DNA of 26,511 bases from an uncultured Lachnospiraceae bacterium. GTDB taxonomy: Bacteria; Bacillota; Clostridia; Lachnospirales; Lachnospiraceae. Positions 1 to 8,234 of the stretch are shown piece after piece. Positions within the stretch are counted from its first letter, which is position 1; each line of letters starts with the position of its first letter. The notes under the pieces were generated by a model, which worked only from the letters and a program-made list of their open reading frames with translations, was not told the origin of the DNA and ran no database searches. Where the stretch lies: the NCBI GenBank assembly GCA_949051815.1, contig CARQVR010000044.1:1-26511 (forward strand), given 5' to 3'. The position numbers were made by a program, and so were the translations under genes.

Positions 1-2
1 TG

Positions 3-104
3 TCATACAGCCAAAAGGAGTTAAGTGATGTAATTCTTGCACTGGCATCCGGTAATATTGGCGAAAAGGAAATCTTACAATGGATTATCGAACATCAACA
101 ATAG
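3..104 (+). CDS. 3' end of an unrecognised protein (partial)
   Basis: An open frame enters from the left edge and stops at TAG 102-104. The 33 visible residues end in ALASGNIGEKEILQWIIEHQQ-like helical sequence (quoted in part: ILQWIIEHQQ). The composition (alternating hydrophobic and charged residues, no low complexity) looks like a real C-terminal helix pair. I do not recognise the family. The other two frames close within 27 bases. No strong terminator follows directly, and the next gene starts 275 bases later. Confidence 0.4.
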   Translation, partial: SYSQKELSDVILALASGNIGEKEILQWIIEHQQ

Positions 105-378
105 TTGTTTTCGTTGATAAATTTGGAATTCGCTGGGGTATTATGACTGGGCAGACAGAACGATGAATTGCAATTGGCAGGAAAATATATAAATTCCAGT
201 TTATCGGTATATAAAAGTCCAAAATAGGGCGGCGGTAATAGGTGTTGACTATCCAGCCGCCCCGTCTGTTATCGCTTCATATCCAGCTTTCTGTGGGGGT
301 GTTCCCGCTGCAAGTGGATTGCAGAGCAGAAAATCACTGGAAAAGACAATAACGGAAAGAGAATAAGGAGGGAAAGAT
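105..378 (+). promoter_or_regulatory. Intergenic leader of the GH31 gene with a GC-rich hairpin
   Basis: This 274-base gap holds a hairpin: GGGCGGC (227-233) pairs with GCCGCCC (256-262), and ATAG (238-241) can pair with CTAT (249-252) inside it. No run of T follows, so it is a poor terminator. A weak promoter candidate lies across it: TTGACT at 245-250, then 16 bases, then TGTTAT at 267-272. A strong ribosome site AAGGAGG (365-371) precedes the GH31 start at 379. I see nothing else here. Confidence 0.3.
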
Positions 379-2658
379 ATGAAATTCACGGAAGGGTACT
401 GGTTACGGAGCGAAAATATGGCGCCGTCCTATGCGTCTCAGGGGTTTTATGCAGAGAAGACGGAAAGAGGGATGCGCATTGTGGCGCCGGAGAGGAAGAT
501 TCTGAGCAGAGGAGACGCCCAGAACATCGCGACAATCACCATTGACTTTATCGCTTTTGCCGGAAACAACATTCTGGTGAAGGCAAGGCACTACGAAGCC
601 TACGAAGACAGGGAGGCAAGGTTTGACTTAAATGGTCAAGATGTGCCCTTCGATGTACAGATTACGGAGGATGAAGCCGTTATGACGAGCGGAGAGGTGA
701 CTGTACGGGTCAACAGACAGGAAGGCACATACCGATTCGAGGCGGAGGGAAAGGTAATCACGGAATGCGGGTTCCGGAACCTTGGTTATATCCGCTGGGC
801 GAAGCAGCCGGGCACGATGTTCCCGAAGGAGAATTACCTTTCCGAACGCCACACGCCCTATATGGTAACCGAACTTTCCCTGAAAGCGGGAGAGCGGGTC
901 TACGGACTTGGCGAACAGTTTACATCTTTTGTGAAAAACGGGCAGGTGGTGGAGATGTGGAACGAGGACGGCGGCACTTCCTCGCAGGTTGCCTACAAGA
1001 GTGTGCCGTTCTATATGACAAACGAGGGCTACGGCATCTTTGTGGATCACACGACGCCGGTTTCCTTCGAGGTGGCGAGCGAGAAGGTGGCGTATGTGGG
1101 CTTTTCCGTGCCGGGAGAAGAACTGCGGTATCACTTTATTTACGGGCCGACGCCGAAGGAGGTGCTGGTCAGATATACGGATATGACGGGGAAACCGGCC
1201 CTGCCGCCCGCATGGAGTTTCGGGCTCTGGCTGACCACTTCTTTTTCGACCGCATATGACGAGGAGACGACCAGCTCTTTTATTGACGGGATGGCAGAGA
1301 GGGACATTCCCCTGCGGGTGTTCCACTTTGACTGCTACTGGATGAAGGCGCTTCACTGGTGCGATTTCGAGTGGGACGATGAGACCTTCTCCGACGTGGA
1401 AAATATGCTTGCACGGTATAAGGAAGAGAAGGGCATGAAAATCTGCGTCTGGATCAACCCCTATATCGCGCAGGGGACGCCCTTTTTCAGGGAAGGTATG
1501 GAGAATGGCTATTTTCTGATGCGCGCGGACGGCAGGGGGGCGAAGCAGATTGATTTCTGGAATCCGGGCATGGCGGTGGTGGATTTCACCAACCCTGATG
1601 CGAAGGAATGGTATCTTGCCAGACTGAAAACCCTTCTCGATATGGGAGTGGACTGCTTCAAAACCGATTTTGGCGAGCGGATCCCCATTGATGTGACGTA
1701 CGCCGACGGTTCTGATCCCGTCAGTATGCACAACTACTATTCTTATCTCTATAACAAGGCAGTGTTCGAGCTGCTGCGGGAAGTAAAAGGAGAGGGGGAG
1801 GCGGTACTCTTTGCCAGAAGCGCAACGGCAGGCTGTCAGCAGTTTCCGGTGCACTGGGGCGGCGACTGTTCGGCGTCCTACCCGTCCATGGCGGAGACGC
1901 TGCGGGGCGGCTTAAGTTTTGCCATGAGCGGATTTTCCTTCTGGAGCCATGATATTTCCGGTTTTGAGAAGACCGCCTCTCCGGATATCTATAAGAGATG
2001 GGTGCAGTTTGGGATGCTCTCCTCTCACAGCAGGCTGCACGGTTCCCAAAGCTACCGGGTGCCGTGGCTGTTTGACGAGGAAGCCTGCGACGTGCTCCGG
2101 TATTTTACCAGACTCAAATGCCGTCTGATGCCTTATTTTTACAGGCAGGCGGCTCTCTCCCACGAGACGGGCGTCCCCATGATGCGCCCGATGGTGCTGG
2201 AGTTTTCGGGGGAACCCGGCGTAAAGGATCTGGACATGCAGTATATGCTTGGCAGTTCCCTTCTGGTCGCGCCGGTTTTCAGAGAGGACGGCGTGGGAGA
2301 GTACTATCTGCCGGAAGGAAAGTGGACGCACCTTCTGAGCGGGGAAGAACGGGAAGGCGGCCGCTGGTACCGGGAGACTTACGATTATTTCTCCTTGCCG
2401 CTCTTTGTGCGGGAAAATACCCTGCTTGCCATGGGCGGCAATGAAAAACGGCCCGATTATGATTACACGGAAGGGCTGGAACTGCACTTGTACGCGCTTG
2501 CAGACGGCGCGGAGGCGGTTTGCGAGATTACTGACTTATCTGGTCAAATTGTGATGACGGCGAGGGCTTCCAGAAAGGGGGATCGGATTTCCTTTGAGAC
2601 GGACTGCCCGGAGAAGGAACCGGCTCTTGTGATTCACGGGATGGAGGAGGTTTTATGA
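379..2658 (+). CDS. yicI: GH31 alpha-xylosidase (YicI-like)
   Basis: A 759-residue glycoside hydrolase of family 31, close to the usual length of YicI-type alpha-xylosidases. These remove alpha-1,6-linked xylose from the non-reducing end of xyloglucan oligosaccharides such as isoprimeverose. The retaining nucleophile is seen as Asp430 in KTDFGERIP, and the acid/base as Asp496 in HWGGDCSAS. The 66-residue spacing equals that of E. coli YicI (416 and 482). The N-terminal beta-sandwich (about 1-260) is followed by the barrel starting near LPPAWSFGLWL, then C-terminal beta domains. There is no signal peptide, so it should be cytoplasmic and act on imported oligosaccharides. AAGGAGG lies 7 bases before the ATG. 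Its stop overlaps the start of the PAS gene (ATGA). Another alpha-glucosidase specificity within GH31 is possible. Confidence 0.9.
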   Translation: MKFTEGYWLRSENMAPSYASQGFYAEKTERGMRIVAPERKILSRGDAQNIATITIDFIAFAGNNILVKARHYEAYEDREARFDLNGQDVPFDVQITEDEAVMTSGEVTVRVNRQEGTYRFEAEGKVITECGFRNLGYIRWAKQPGTMFPKENYLSERHTPYMVTELSLKAGERVYGLGEQFTSFVKNGQVVEMWNEDGGTSSQVAYKSVPFYMTNEGYGIFVDHTTPVSFEVASEKVAYVGFSVPGEELRYHFIYGPTPKEVLVRYTDMTGKPALPPAWSFGLWLTTSFSTAYDEETTSSFIDGMAERDIPLRVFHFDCYWMKALHWCDFEWDDETFSDVENMLARYKEEKGMKICVWINPYIAQGTPFFREGMENGYFLMRADGRGAKQIDFWNPGMAVVDFTNPDAKEWYLARLKTLLDMGVDCFKTDFGERIPIDVTYADGSDPVSMHNYYSYLYNKAVFELLREVKGEGEAVLFARSATAGCQQFPVHWGGDCSASYPSMAETLRGGLSFAMSGFSFWSHDISGFEKTASPDIYKRWVQFGMLSSHSRLHGSQSYRVPWLFDEEACDVLRYFTRLKCRLMPYFYRQAALSHETGVPMMRPMVLEFSGEPGVKDLDMQYMLGSSLLVAPVFREDGVGEYYLPEGKWTHLLSGEEREGGRWYRETYDYFSLPLFVRENTLLAMGGNEKRPDYDYTEGLELHLYALADGAEAVCEITDLSGQIVMTARASRKGDRISFETDCPEKEPALVIHGMEEVL

Positions 2659-3038
2659 ACAACATGAATTTATCACAGTACTTTAAGAGTATCATAGATC
2701 AGGACAGGTGCGCGGTGGTGATTTGCAATCTGTCCCACGAGATTATTTATATGAATCCTGCGGCCAAAGAGCGGTTTTCGAAGCGGGGCGGGGCGGCTCT
2801 CGTGGGACAAAGTCTCTTGGACTGTCATAACGCGCAGTCTGTGGAGCAGATCGGAAAGATAACGGCATGGTTCGGGGAGAGCGCAGATCACAATATCATC
2901 CACACTTTTTATAATGAGAAGGAAAACAAGGATGGTTATATGGTTGCGCTGCGGGATGAGGACGGAACGCTGATCGGGTATTACGAGAAGCACGAGTACC
3001 GGAATGTGGAGACGTGCGCGATGTATGATTTCGGCTGA
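2655..3038 (+). CDS. Small single-domain PAS protein
   Basis: A 127-residue protein that is essentially one PAS domain: VVICNLSHEIIYMNPAAKERF is the typical strand-helix opening, and VALRDEDGTLIGYYEKHEY the closing strands. There is no output domain, membrane segment or helix-turn-helix. A LLDCHNAQSV segment sits where PAS domains related to the DUF438 C-terminal domain carry a conserved Cys-His pair; whether it binds haem or another ligand is unknown. The start codon overlaps the GH31 stop (ATGA) and a GGAGGAGG ribosome site lies in the end of the GH31 gene, so the two should be translated together. The role is unknown: it could be a small sensor or ligand binder. A bidirectional terminator follows 13 bases after the stop. 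Confidence 0.75.
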   Translation: MNNMNLSQYFKSIIDQDRCAVVICNLSHEIIYMNPAAKERFSKRGGAALVGQSLLDCHNAQSVEQIGKITAWFGESADHNIIHTFYNEKENKDGYMVALRDEDGTLIGYYEKHEYRNVETCAMYDFG

Positions 3039-3050
3039 GGAGATAGATGA

Positions 3051-3093
3051 AAAACAGAGGGCGCTGTGCTTTTTGCACAGTACCCTCTGTTTT
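3051..3093. terminator. Bidirectional rho-independent terminator
   Basis: AAAACAGAGGG (3051-3061) pairs with CCCTCTGTTTT (3083-3093), and CTGTGC (3064-3069) with GCACAG (3075-3080), around a TTTTT loop. One C/A mismatch and one G-T pair separate the two stems. Each strand ends in a T run, so it can end both the PAS transcript and the asnA transcript. Confidence 0.85.
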
Positions 3094-3123
3094 GTCATGT
3101 TGTAACCGGCCTTTCTTCATAAG

Positions 3124-4134
3124 TCATAGCAGTTGTATTCCGTTCGCCAGCGCTTCCTTCGTGATCTCCTCCGGCCAGAGGGAGCACTGTACCTCGCCGA
3201 TATGGGCCTTGCGCAGGAAGAACATACAGATTCTCGACTGTCCGATGCCGCCTCCGATGGTGTAGGGGAGGGTTTCCTCTATGATGCCTTTCTGGAAGGG
3301 AAGGTCTGCCCGCCCGGGGCAGCCGGCTTTTTCAAGCTGGGAGAGGAGCGAATCCTTATCCACGCGGATACCCATAGAGGATAATTCCAGCGCAATATCG
3401 AGGACGGGATAATAAACCAGAATGTCCGCGTTCAGCGTCCAGTCGTCGTAGTCCGGCGCACGCCCGTCGTGTTTTTCGCCGGAAGCCAGTACGTCGCCGA
3501 TCTGCATCAGGCAGACCGCGCCTTTTTCTCTGGTAATCAGGTATTCCCGCTCCTTAGGCGTCGTGCCGGGATAGAGATCTTCCAGCGCCTGCGTGGTGAT
3601 AAAGAAGATGTCGTGGGGCAGGATTTCGTCTATGTAATCGTACTGGATGGCCATGTACTTTTCGGTCTTGCGAAGCGCTTTATAGACCGTCTTAACCGTT
3701 TCTTTCAGATAATCCGGACAACGTTCTTCGCGGGAAATGACTTTTTCCCAATCCCACTGATCCACATAGATGGAGTGGATATTGTCTGTGGTCTCGTCTC
3801 TGCGGATGGCGCTCATGTCGGTGTAAAGCCCCTCCCCGTGGGAAAAGCCGTATTTGCCAAGAGCCATGCGCTTCCACTTCGCCAGAGAGTGCACGATCTC
3901 TGCGGGGGCGTCCTCCTGCTCTTTGATGCCGAAGGTGACGGGACGTTCCACGCCGTTTAAGTTATCGTTCAGGCCGGAGGACGGCTCCACGAAAAGAGGA
4001 GCGGAAACCCGCAGCAGATGAAGTCTTTCGGCAAGCTGCACCTGAAAAAAATCTTTGACTGTCTTAATACCGATCTGCGTGTCATGCAGATTCAGCGCAG
4101 ACCGGTAATCTTGGGGAATAATTAAATTGTCCAT
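3124..4134 (-). CDS. asnA: Aspartate--ammonia ligase
   Basis: A 336-residue AsnA, the ammonia-dependent asparagine synthetase that makes asparagine from aspartate, ammonia and ATP in the cytoplasm. It has the class II aminoacyl-tRNA-synthetase fold. Recognisable blocks are SAPLFVEPSSGLNDNLNGVERPV near residue 45 (shown here only as a marker: GLNDNLNGVERPV), the YVDQWDWEKVI segment, and the C-terminal ATP-site motif GGGIGQSRICMFFL. Length is that of the family. A GCGAGG ribosome site lies 8 bases upstream of the ATG. It is a single-gene unit, convergent with the PAS gene and divergent from the chemotaxis receptor. I looked for a T-box leader and saw none; only a short 5-bp hairpin (4154-4170) lies in the leader. 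Confidence 0.95.
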   Translation of the reverse strand: MDNLIIPQDYRSALNLHDTQIGIKTVKDFFQVQLAERLHLLRVSAPLFVEPSSGLNDNLNGVERPVTFGIKEQEDAPAEIVHSLAKWKRMALGKYGFSHGEGLYTDMSAIRRDETTDNIHSIYVDQWDWEKVISREERCPDYLKETVKTVYKALRKTEKYMAIQYDYIDEILPHDIFFITTQALEDLYPGTTPKEREYLITREKGAVCLMQIGDVLASGEKHDGRAPDYDDWTLNADILVYYPVLDIALELSSMGIRVDKDSLLSQLEKAGCPGRADLPFQKGIIEETLPYTIGGGIGQSRICMFFLRKAHIGEVQCSLWPEEITKEALANGIQLL

Positions 4135-4242
4135 GGAATACCTCGCTTTTTGCGCGGGTCGGATGCCCGCTTTTTACTTATTATTTAACCGCTTTTACGG
4201 CAGGAAAGCAAGAAAAATTTTTATTTTCAGGAAGAGAACGGC

Positions 4243-4271
4243 TTGAAAAGAGAAAAAGTGCGTGTTAAAAT
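4243..4271 (+). promoter_or_regulatory. SigA-type promoter of the chemotaxis receptor
   Basis: TTGAAA (4243-4248), a 17-base spacer and TAAAAT (4266-4271) make a near-consensus vegetative promoter. It lies 32 bases before the ATG at 4303. This also shows that the in-frame TTG at 4243 is the -35 box and not a start codon. No sigma-28 (motility) promoter pattern is visible. Confidence 0.75.
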
Positions 4272-4302
4272 ATTTTCGAAAAAAATAGAGGGGGAAAATC
4301 TT

Positions 4303-6327
4303 ATGAGGTTTTTTGCAAATCGAAAGCTGGCTACACGTATAGGCATCATTACCACAGCGCTTATTTTTGCGGGGATGTTTCTTCTCTGGTTTATCGTTTC
4401 CAACCGCATTTCTCTGTTGGTTGAGAACAACATTACTAACCAGATGATTGACGTTGTAGAATCCAGAGCTTCCATTATCAATGACTATGTGTCATCTGCG
4501 GAGGAGTATATGGCCGCATTCGGCTTAAGCAGCGATGTGCGAAGCTGCCTGACAACTCAGGACCCTGCCGTTATTGAACGGGGACAGAAGTACACGGAGG
4601 AATTTGCGGCTGTCAAGGGGATATTCGAGGGACTCTACATCGCCACGCCGGACACCCATGTGCTGACGCACACGAACCCGAATGTGGTCGGCATCACGAC
4701 AAGAGAAGGTGATTCTCTAAAGGAGTTCCAGAATACCATTCTGGCGGGGCCGGAGCTCACCAATCTGGGCATTATGGTGTCCCCGGGAAGCGGAAGCATG
4801 ATTATTTCCATGTATGATCCCATCTTTGACGGGGAGGAATGCATCGGCTATGTGGGTGCAGGCGTTTACGCAAGCGGGCTGATGGATTCGCTGCTAAATC
4901 TGGACATGGAGGGACTGCCTAACAGCGAATATGTCTTTTTGAATGCAGCGACGGGCACCTATCTGTATCACCCGGATGAATCTCTGCTGAATACGGAGAC
5001 AACTGACCCGGGATATCTGGAAATCATCCGTATGATCAAGGAAAAAAATGACACGCAGGCCGGCACCTACTTCTATCAGGATGAGAATGGTGTGGACCAG
5101 ATGGTCGTTTATAAATATTTGCAGGATCGTGACTGGGTATTTATGGTGCATGATGACGCGGATGAAGTTTACAGAGAAGTGGAAACCGTGAGAGGTACGG
5201 TCGGCGTTCTCTGCGCTGTCGTTGCGCTGGTTATTATCTTTGTAACACTGATGATTCTTTACCGGGAAGGCAGAGAGCTTATGGTGATGGAAGGCGCCAT
5301 CCGCCGTCTCGGTAATCTGGAGCTGTCTGCGGACAGAGGGCTGGAAGGCTTTTACGGACGCAGCGACGAGATCGGCATGATTGCGCAGACGATCCACCAT
5401 GTCTGCGACTGCCTGCGGAAGACCATAGACGATATCGGCCGGATCTTAGGCGAAATGGCGGCCGGCAACATTGCCGTGGATGTAGAGAGAAACGAAGGGT
5501 ATTACATAGGCGATTTCAGAGTGCTGTCGGAGAGCCTCAAGAGCATCCGCAACCACCTGACGGATGTCATGCGGGATATTTCCAGTATTGCCCATCAGGT
5601 GAACAACGGTGCGGACGAGGTGGCGGAGGGAGCGCAGGATTTGTCGCAGGGTACGATGCAGCAGAAGCTTTCCATTAACGGGCTGGTATCCAACATCACG
5701 GACATTACCGAACAGATTCAGAACAGCGCGGCCCGCTGCAACAATGCAAGCGAGCTTGTGGACAGGGCGATCGGCTACGCGGAAGAAGCGGACAGGAAAA
5801 TGGAGCAGTTATCCGCTGCCACCAAAAATATTGACGAGTCCTCCACACAGATCGGAAGCATTGTCAAGACTATTGAAGATATCGCTTTCCAGACCAATAT
5901 TCTGGCATTGAATGCGTCTGTCGAGGCGGCAAGAGCCGGGGAGGCCGGAAAGGGATTCGCCGTTGTATCGGGTGAGGTGCGAAGCCTCGCTTCCAAGTCT
6001 TCACAGGCGGCGCAAAATACGGGCGTGCTGATCAACCGCTCCACTAGCAGCGTGAAGTCCGGAACCGAATCCACAGGAGACGCGATATCCGCGATGCATG
6101 TCATCAGCGAGTGCGTCCAGTCGATCAAGACATTGATGGATGAGATCGCGCTTGCCAGTGTGCAGCAGTCAGAAATGATCGTTTCAGTGGAAAACAGGAT
6201 CAGGGAAGTGTCCAGAGTCATCGAAACCAATTCGTCTGCGGCCGAAAAGAGCGCGGAGGTTTCCAATGAGTTATCCGGTCAGGCGAAGACGCTGAACCAC
6301 CTGATCGGCCAGTTCCGCATCCAGTAG
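4303..6327 (+). CDS. Methyl-accepting chemotaxis protein
   Basis: A 674-residue transmembrane chemoreceptor. A first membrane helix lies near residues 12-33, then an extracellular Cache-type sensor of about 260 residues, a second helix (GTVGVLCAVVALVIIFVTLM, about 306-325), a HAMP-like linker and a long cytoplasmic coiled coil. The signalling tip is clear: AFQTNILALNASVEAARAGE followed by GKGFAVVSGEVRSLA, which contacts CheA and CheW. The ligand cannot be read from sequence. The start at 4303 is chosen because AGAGGGGG lies just upstream and a promoter overlaps the longer frame. It stands alone, with no che or fla genes beside it, so it must work with a chemotaxis system elsewhere in the genome. 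A terminator follows. Confidence 0.93.
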   Translation: MRFFANRKLATRIGIITTALIFAGMFLLWFIVSNRISLLVENNITNQMIDVVESRASIINDYVSSAEEYMAAFGLSSDVRSCLTTQDPAVIERGQKYTEEFAAVKGIFEGLYIATPDTHVLTHTNPNVVGITTREGDSLKEFQNTILAGPELTNLGIMVSPGSGSMIISMYDPIFDGEECIGYVGAGVYASGLMDSLLNLDMEGLPNSEYVFLNAATGTYLYHPDESLLNTETTDPGYLEIIRMIKEKNDTQAGTYFYQDENGVDQMVVYKYLQDRDWVFMVHDDADEVYREVETVRGTVGVLCAVVALVIIFVTLMILYREGRELMVMEGAIRRLGNLELSADRGLEGFYGRSDEIGMIAQTIHHVCDCLRKTIDDIGRILGEMAAGNIAVDVERNEGYYIGDFRVLSESLKSIRNHLTDVMRDISSIAHQVNNGADEVAEGAQDLSQGTMQQKLSINGLVSNITDITEQIQNSAARCNNASELVDRAIGYAEEADRKMEQLSAATKNIDESSTQIGSIVKTIEDIAFQTNILALNASVEAARAGEAGKGFAVVSGEVRSLASKSSQAAQNTGVLINRSTSSVKSGTESTGDAISAMHVISECVQSIKTLMDEIALASVQQSEMIVSVENRIREVSRVIETNSSAAEKSAEVSNELSGQAKTLNHLIGQFRIQ

Positions 6328-6372
6328 CATAACAGATAATCACAGACCGTAACAGATATTAGTCAATATAGA

Positions 6373-6427
6373 AAAATATCCCGGAAGATCGTCATGGAGT
6401 GATCCGATGACGGCTTCCGGGATTTTT
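6373..6427. terminator. Bidirectional terminator between receptor and symporter
   Basis: ATCCCGGAAG (6378-6387) pairs with CTTCCGGGAT (6414-6423), with an inner stem CGTCAT (6390-6395) / ATGACG (6407-6412). TTTTT follows on the plus strand, and AAAAA (6372-6376) precedes it and gives a T run on the minus strand. It serves both convergent genes. Confidence 0.88.
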
Positions 6428-6437
6428 ATGCCGGTCC

Positions 6438-7835
6438 TTACAGGGAAATGCCGAATGCCTGCAGCAGAAGCAAAATCAGAAGCAGCGGGGCAATCACGGT
6501 AATCATGGCGATATACAGACGCTTTCTTCCAAATTTATATCCGCCGATGGTCACCTCGTCAATGATGGTTTCAGGCTTTACAACCCAGCCGATCAGAATA
6601 CAGGTCAAAAGCGCCACAAGCGGCATCAGACAGTTGTTGCTGACATAGTCCATTAAATCCAGAAGCTGTCCTGTGGAGCCGTTTGGAAGCTTTAACTCAA
6701 AGTACAGGAAATTATAGCCGAAGCAGACAAGCGCACCTACGATGATGCCGTAAGCGGTTACGAAGGCCGCACTCTTTTTTCTGGACAGATGGAACTTGTC
6801 CACAAGTCCGGATACGATGGCTTCCATAATGGACACAGCAGAGGTCACCGCCGCAAAAGCAACCATGATAAAGAATAAGGCGCCGATGAATGTCCCCATG
6901 CTTCCCATGGCCGCGAAAACCTTCGGCAGGGAGATAAACATAAGGCCGGGGCCTGCGGTCATACCTTCGCTTCCCATGAAAACATAGACGGCCGGTACGA
7001 TCATCAGTCCGGCAAGCAGGGCTACCACAGTGTCAAAAATCTCGATCTGGTTGATGGAGGGCATCAGGTTGACGTCCTTTTTCACATAGGAACCGTAGGC
7101 GACCATGATACCCATGGCAACGCTGATGGAATAAAACAACTGTCCCAGCGCGTCCATAATCACAAGAAAGAAATCCTGTAACGTGACGCCTTCAAAATTG
7201 GGGAGCAGATAAATTTTCAGTCCGTCCATACCGGTCCGCTGGAGCCCGGAAGCATCTGTGTGCCGGAGCGTCAGCGCGTAAACGGAAATGCCGATGATCA
7301 GAACGAGAAGCAGGGGCATAATAAATTTGCTCGCCCGCTCGATGCCGTTGTCCACACCGCCGAAGATGATAAGCGCGGAGAGAACCGTAAATATAACCAT
7401 AAAGATCACGGGAGCGGTCTGCTGGGAGATAAATCCGGTAAAATAACCGTCCGCGGCGGCATCCGCCGTTTTTCCGGTGATAAAAACAGTAAAATACTTT
7501 AATACCCAGCCGCCGATGGCGAGATAATAGGGTAATATGATAATCGGAACAAGACTGGCCAGTATGCCGAGTCCTTTCCATTTCGGGTGGATCACGCCGT
7601 AGGCGGTCAGCGGACTCTGGGCCGTCTTACGTCCGATGGCGATCTCCGTGGTGAGCAGGGTGAAGCCGAAGGTCAGCGCCAGAATGATGTAGCAGAAAAT
7701 GAACAGTCCGCCGCCGTCCTTTGCTGCCAGATAGGGGAACCGCCAGATATTTCCGAGTCCCACCGCACTTCCTGCCGCAGCCAGAACAAAACCGATTTTG
7801 CCTGTAAAGTTACCTCTTTTCTTGTTTGTCTCCAT
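6438..7835 (-). CDS. Sodium:neurotransmitter symporter family transporter (NSS)
   Basis: A 465-residue sodium-coupled transporter of the LeuT/MhsT family, in the inner (only) membrane; bacterial members import amino acids. The family signature is in helix 1: AAAGSAVGLGNIWRFPYLA, whose unwound centre forms the sodium and substrate sites. About 11-12 hydrophobic segments follow, ending in APLLLILLLLQAFGISL. The short C-terminus fits the common 11-helix prokaryotic form. The start METNKKRG at 7835 is preferred because AAGGATGG lies just upstream; the longer ATG at 7859 has no ribosome site. The substrate (often an aromatic or branched amino acid) cannot be assigned. It is a single-gene unit with its own promoter. 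Confidence 0.93.
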   Translation of the reverse strand: METNKKRGNFTGKIGFVLAAAGSAVGLGNIWRFPYLAAKDGGGLFIFCYIILALTFGFTLLTTEIAIGRKTAQSPLTAYGVIHPKWKGLGILASLVPIIILPYYLAIGGWVLKYFTVFITGKTADAAADGYFTGFISQQTAPVIFMVIFTVLSALIIFGGVDNGIERASKFIMPLLLVLIIGISVYALTLRHTDASGLQRTGMDGLKIYLLPNFEGVTLQDFFLVIMDALGQLFYSISVAMGIMVAYGSYVKKDVNLMPSINQIEIFDTVVALLAGLMIVPAVYVFMGSEGMTAGPGLMFISLPKVFAAMGSMGTFIGALFFIMVAFAAVTSAVSIMEAIVSGLVDKFHLSRKKSAAFVTAYGIIVGALVCFGYNFLYFELKLPNGSTGQLLDLMDYVSNNCLMPLVALLTCILIGWVVKPETIIDEVTIGGYKFGRKRLYIAMITVIAPLLLILLLLQAFGISL

Positions 7836-7870
7836 TTTTCCATCCTTTTCCTTTTGCATATAATAGTTTG

Positions 7871-7899
7871 ATTATACTGTAACATGTCCCGTCTGGCAA
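7871..7899 (-). promoter_or_regulatory. SigA-type promoter of the NSS transporter
   Basis: On the minus strand, TTGCCA (7899-7894), a 17-base spacer and TATAAT (7876-7871). The -10 is perfect and the -35 differs by one base. The first transcribed base would be near 7865, leaving a short leader before the ATG at 7835. Confidence 0.75.
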
Positions 7900-7906
7900 T
7901 GTTTTT

Positions 7907-7969
7907 GTTACAATTCACACCCACGCCGGATTTCGCACTGATTTACGATTATTCAGTGTGAATTGCAAC
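7907..7969. repeat. 14-bp inverted repeat beside the symporter promoter
   Basis: GTTACAATTCACAC (7907-7920) is the reverse complement of GTGTGAATTGCAAC (7956-7969) with one mismatch; the arms are 35 bases apart. The left arm lies 8 bases upstream of the -35 box of the symporter. A smaller repeat, CACTGA (7936-7941) / TCAGTG (7953-7958), lies between the arms. It could be an operator for the symporter or part of the neighbouring palindromic element. Confidence 0.45.
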
Positions 7970-7976
7970 GATGATG

Positions 7977-8050
7977 CACACAAAATGCCAAAAAGCAGGC
8001 ATTTTGGCGCTGGCTCCGACACCATGCAGCAAGTGCATGGTGCGGGTGTG
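7977..8050. repeat. Compact palindromic element with two hairpins inside a closing stem
   Basis: Hairpin A pairs CAAAATGCC (7981-7989) with GGCATTTTG (7998-8006). Hairpin B pairs CACCATGCA (8020-8028) with TGCATGGTG (8034-8042). CACAC (7977-7981) can pair with GTGTG (8046-8050) to close both. All stems are perfect. There is no T run, so it is not a terminator. It may be an extragenic palindromic repeat or a small structured RNA. Confidence 0.5.
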
Positions 8051-8075
8051 AAAAGTAATATGTTTTTTAGAAATA

Positions 8076-8089
8076 AGAACAAATGTTCT
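8076..8089. promoter_or_regulatory. LexA/DinR (SOS) box 1
   Basis: AGAACAAATGTTCT, a 14-bp site with the Gram-positive SOS core GAAC-N4-GTTC. It ends 8 bases before the -35 box of the repair cassette promoter. Confidence 0.85.
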
Positions 8090-8097
8090 CAAAACTC

Positions 8098-8126
8098 TTG
8101 CAATAAAAACGGGGCTGTGTTAAGAT
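8098..8126 (+). promoter_or_regulatory. Promoter of the radical SAM repair cassette
   Basis: TTGCAA (8098-8103), a 17-base spacer, and TAAGAT (8121-8126). It lies between the two SOS boxes, so LexA bound at either side would block RNA polymerase. Confidence 0.7.
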
Positions 8127-8138
8127 ACTAACAAAGAA

Positions 8139-8152
8139 AGAACAAATGTTCT
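8139..8152. promoter_or_regulatory. LexA/DinR (SOS) box 2
   Basis: AGAACAAATGTTCT, identical over 14 bases to box 1. It begins 12 bases after the -10 box, that is, at about the transcription start. A position like this is typical of direct repression. Confidence 0.85.
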
Positions 8153-8234
8153 TGACGGGATTTTACCGCCTGTCCGGTGCGGGATCCGGGGAAGAGCGGG
8201 AAAGAAACAGACAACACAGGGGAGTGTGGACGGG

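Noticed and set aside
628..1854. A 408-codon open frame on the minus strand inside the GH31 gene
   Set aside because: It is the shadow of a GC-biased coding strand; it has no ribosome site and its His/Arg-rich product looks like no protein family.
4135..4240. A T-box leader for asnA
   Set aside because: Only about 100 bases are available and no conserved T-box antiterminator sequence is present; the one hairpin has 5 pairs.
4243..4302. A 20-codon N-terminal extension of the chemotaxis receptor from a TTG start
   Set aside because: The TTG is the -35 box of a TTGAAA-17-TAAAAT promoter, and a ribosome site precedes ATG 4303.
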